A stretch of 64,000 nt of DNA from JAFAXD01 sp051985675 (GTDB taxonomy: Bacteria > Pseudomonadota > Alphaproteobacteria > Rhizobiales > Xanthobacteraceae), in contig JBPYFJ010000152.1 of NCBI GenBank assembly GCA_051985675.1, forward strand, positions 33,393-97,392, in the 5' to 3' direction. The notes under the pieces were generated by a model, which saw nothing but the letters and a program-made list of their open reading frames with translations, did not search any database and was not told where the DNA came from. The position numbers and the translations under genes are program-made. This document shows, piece after piece, positions 62,016 to 64,000 of the stretch (positions are counted from its first letter, which is position 1; every line of letters starts with the position of its first letter).

Positions 62016-62897
62016 ATGAGATCGGTCATGCCGACGCCTCCGCAATCCAAGAGTACGTTTGTCACCGCGCAGGACGGCCTGTTGCTGCATGCGCTGGAGT
62101 TTGGATCGCGGGCGAGCGCGCTCACGCCGGTCGTGTGCCTGCCCGGGTTCAGCCGCACAGCGGAGGATTTCACCACGCTTGCGGGCGCGCTCGCAGCCGA
62201 CGGCCGGCGCGTGCTGGCGCTCGATTCGCGCGGCCGCGGGCGCTCGCAGTTCGATCCCGATCCCGCCAAATACTCCCTCGCCGTCGAACTCGCGGACCTC
62301 ATCACTTTGCTGACCGCCGCCGAGGCCATGCCCGCGGTGCTGGTCGGAAGCTCGCGCGGCGGGCTGTTGATCATGCTCCTAGCCGCGGCGCGCCCGACCG
62401 CTATCGCAGGCGCGATCCTCAACGACATCGGCCCCGTGATCGAAACCAGCGGACTGCTGCGTATCAAAGGCTACCTGGGCAAGCTGCCGACGCCGCGCAG
62501 CCTGCGGGACGGGGCCGACATCCTGCGCCGTATGTCCGTCGATCAGTTTCCAAAACTCACCGACGCCGATTGGCTCGCGGCCGCCGGGCGTACCTGGCGC
62601 CAGGGTGCAAACGGCCTCGCGTTGACCTATGACCCGCGTCTGGCCGAGGCCTTCGCCGCGTTCACCCCCGATGCCGCGCCGCCCCCGATCTGGGACCAGT
62701 TCGACGCGCTCGCCCGAACGCCGCTGATGGTCGTTCGCGGGGCCAATTCCGATATTCTGAGCGCCGCCACGGTGGACGCAATGCGCGTACGCCGCCAGCG
62801 GATGGAAAGCATCGAGGTTCGTGATCAGGGCCACACACCGCTGCTAGCAGAAGCTGACGTCATCGCGCGCATCGCTGCGTTCGTTTCGACCTGCTAG
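62016..62897 (+). CDS. Alpha/beta hydrolase
   Basis: A 293-aa hydrolase-fold protein: VVCLPGFSRTAEDFTTLAGAL (oxyanion hole), LALDSRGRGRSQFDPDPAKYS, the nucleophile elbow VGSSRGGLLIML, and the late Asp/His in VVRGANSDILSA and RDQGHTPLLAE. The Ser elbow GSSRGG is a common variant. Starts at 62016 or 62028 are both possible with weak ribosome sites. It runs in the same direction as the dehydrogenase gene 27 nt further on. Substrate unknown. Confidence 0.87.
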   Translation: MRSVMPTPPQSKSTFVTAQDGLLLHALEFGSRASALTPVVCLPGFSRTAEDFTTLAGALAADGRRVLALDSRGRGRSQFDPDPAKYSLAVELADLITLLTAAEAMPAVLVGSSRGGLLIMLLAAARPTAIAGAILNDIGPVIETSGLLRIKGYLGKLPTPRSLRDGADILRRMSVDQFPKLTDADWLAAAGRTWRQGANGLALTYDPRLAEAFAAFTPDAAPPPIWDQFDALARTPLMVVRGANSDILSAATVDAMRVRRQRMESIEVRDQGHTPLLAEADVIARIAAFVSTC

Positions 62898-62924
62898 CTG
62901 AAGCTGGAGCGAAACGGAGACGCC

Positions 62925-63845
62925 ATGCGGGTCGGATTCATCGGCATCGGGGCGATCGGATGGCCCGTGGCCGGCACGTTGATCAAAGCCGGTCACGACG
63001 TCACCGTGTTCGATACGGATAAGGAGCGCGGCGCGCGGTTTGCCGGTGAATTTGGCTGCCGGCTGGCGCCCGGTCTCGCCGAGATTGCCGCCAACGAGTT
63101 TGTGATCGCGATGCTGCCGACCGGCGAGATCGTGCGCGAGGTTCTGACCGCGCAGGAGCACGGTGCGTTCCGCAAAGCGGTGCGTCCCGGCACCGTCGTG
63201 ATCGATATGGGCTCGTCCGACCCGCTGGGCACCCGGGCTCTCGGCGCGGACCTGCGCCCATTGGGCGTGCTTCTCGTCGACGCGCCGGTGTCGAAACGGG
63301 TTTCAGCCTTCACATCGAGCGGCATCCCGGTGGCGAGCACGACCGCGATTCCGATGGTGATCATGATCGGCGGCGACCAGAATGCCGTGGCGCGCGCCCG
63401 GCCGCTGCTGGCCGATATCGGCGACACGCTGTTCGAAACCGGTGCGCTCGGCACGGCGCACGCGCTCAAGGCGCTCAACAATTATGCGTCGGCCGCCTCG
63501 CACGTCGCGCTCGCCGAGGCCCTGCTGGCGGCGCAAAGATTCGGGCTTGATCCCGCGACCTGCGTCGACGTGATCAATGCTTCAACCGGTCGCAGCTTTG
63601 TGTCCGAAGTCCTGTTCCGCAAGCAGATTGAAAATCCGAGTTTCACGGCCGGCTTCTCGGTCGGCCTGTTTGCCAAGGACGTCAAACAGGCTGCCGGCCT
63701 GATCCAGGCCGTCGGGCTCGACGCCCCGATGGCACGGCTGACCTGCGAGCGCTGGGCATTGGCGCGCGATCGGCTTGGCTCGTCCGCCGACATCACGGCC
63801 GCAACGCCCGCCTGGGACCGGAACCTCCCGGATGAAGCCTCGTGA
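62925..63845 (+). CDS. NAD(P)-dependent beta-hydroxyacid dehydrogenase family protein
   Basis: A 306-aa Rossmann-fold oxidoreductase of the 3-hydroxyisobutyrate dehydrogenase family: MRVGFIGIGAIGWPVAGTLIKAG (NAD-binding), VVIDMGSSDP, and the catalytic Lys in LGTAHALKALNNYASAASHV. The usual DAPVSGG motif is DAPVSKRVSAF here, followed by about ten extra residues before MIGGDQ, so the substrate pocket is altered. The cofactor loop has Asp after the second strand (VFDTD), favouring NAD. It forms a likely operon with the hydrolase. Confidence 0.9.
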   Translation: MRVGFIGIGAIGWPVAGTLIKAGHDVTVFDTDKERGARFAGEFGCRLAPGLAEIAANEFVIAMLPTGEIVREVLTAQEHGAFRKAVRPGTVVIDMGSSDPLGTRALGADLRPLGVLLVDAPVSKRVSAFTSSGIPVASTTAIPMVIMIGGDQNAVARARPLLADIGDTLFETGALGTAHALKALNNYASAASHVALAEALLAAQRFGLDPATCVDVINASTGRSFVSEVLFRKQIENPSFTAGFSVGLFAKDVKQAAGLIQAVGLDAPMARLTCERWALARDRLGSSADITAATPAWDRNLPDEAS

Positions 63846-63943
63846 CGCGCGCGGGGTATCGACCAGCGACCAGCATGCGGCTGGCCTAGCCAGAGCCGCG
63901 GATCACCTTGCCAAGCGTGGGAGCCTCCGGCAGATATGGCGCC

Positions 63944-64000
63944 GCCGGAGTGGCCAAGTGGCTGAAGGCGGCGGTTTGCTAACTCAGCTCGCGGCGATCA
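63944..64000 (+). tRNA. tRNA-Ser(GCU)-like sequence, cut by the window edge
   Basis: GCCGGAG TG GCC AAGTGGCTGAA GGC G GCGGT TTGCTAA has the acceptor strand, D-arm and anticodon loop (GCT at 63978-63980) of a class II serine tRNA. But the next bases, CTCAG, do not pair with GCGGT, where ACCGC would be expected. The gene may be interrupted or a decayed 5' fragment. The 3' half and variable arm are beyond the window or missing. Confidence 0.55.

Overview
The window looks like chromosome of a high-GC alphaproteobacterium in the order Hyphomicrobiales, close to the Bradyrhizobium / Rhodopseudomonas / Pseudolabrys group. This rests on gene content (a usg-family protein, the F1-ATPase inhibitor zeta/DUF1476 protein, groESL behind a CIRCE operator, an rpoZ-NYN-UDG and dapA-smpB neighbourhood, several Bug/TctC-type binding proteins, a form II cox cluster) and on short palindromic repeats of the kind scattered through those genomes. 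No species can be named from the sequence alone. There is no rRNA operon, no CRISPR array, no prophage and no recognisable transposase.

Region by region. (1) 0.1-7.4 kb: bolA, then a co-directional purine operon read right to left, purC - purS - purQ - purL, into which four non-purine genes are spliced: an arylmalonate-decarboxylase-like enzyme, two secreted unknowns and a DUF429 RNase-H-fold protein. (2) 7.7-16.9 kb: DUF1476, a membrane-anchored FMN glutamate-synthase-like protein, a Bug binding protein, an alpha/beta hydrolase divergent from a luciferase-like oxidoreductase, a TsaC/Sua5 protein, a GlcD-type FAD oxidoreductase, a cyclophilin-like protein and usg. (3) 17.0-22.9 kb: CIRCE-groES-groEL with a terminator, a membrane cyclic-nucleotide-binding protein followed by two palindromic repeats, DUF72-DUF488, and an MFS transporter. 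(4) 23.0-26.6 kb: a TetR-HlyD-ABC efflux operon with 4-nt overlaps and a 26-bp operator palindrome.

(5) 26.7-34.3 kb: a self-contained outer-to-inner-membrane metal-uptake candidate: tandem DUF2946 genes around a 60-aa secreted peptide, then a TonB-dependent receptor with its own ExbB, ExbD and TonB, a DUF1007 periplasmic protein and a His-rich NicO-type permease. This is the strongest candidate for an uncharacterised system. (6) 34.4-48.9 kb: a secreted phosphodiesterase and a form II carbon-monoxide-dehydrogenase-type (cox) cluster, coxS-L-M-D-E, two split XdhC proteins and a molybdopterin/MocA fusion. coxG is detached beyond an OprB porin and a PoxB-type pyruvate dehydrogenase.

(7) 49.0-52.9 kb: pcaD with an AraC regulator, rpoZ, an NYN-domain protein and a family 5 uracil-DNA glycosylase. 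(8) 52.9-55.7 kb: a roughly 2.85-kb lower-GC segment (LysR, a Bug protein, a lipocalin-like protein) bounded by inverted repeats and CTAG. (9) 55.7-63.9 kb: peroxiredoxin, VOC protein, smpB, a cupredoxin-FTR1 iron-permease pair sitting in the dapA-smpB interval, a soluble lytic transglycosylase, a hydrolase and a beta-hydroxyacid dehydrogenase. The window ends inside a tRNA-Ser(GCU)-like sequence whose anticodon stem does not pair.
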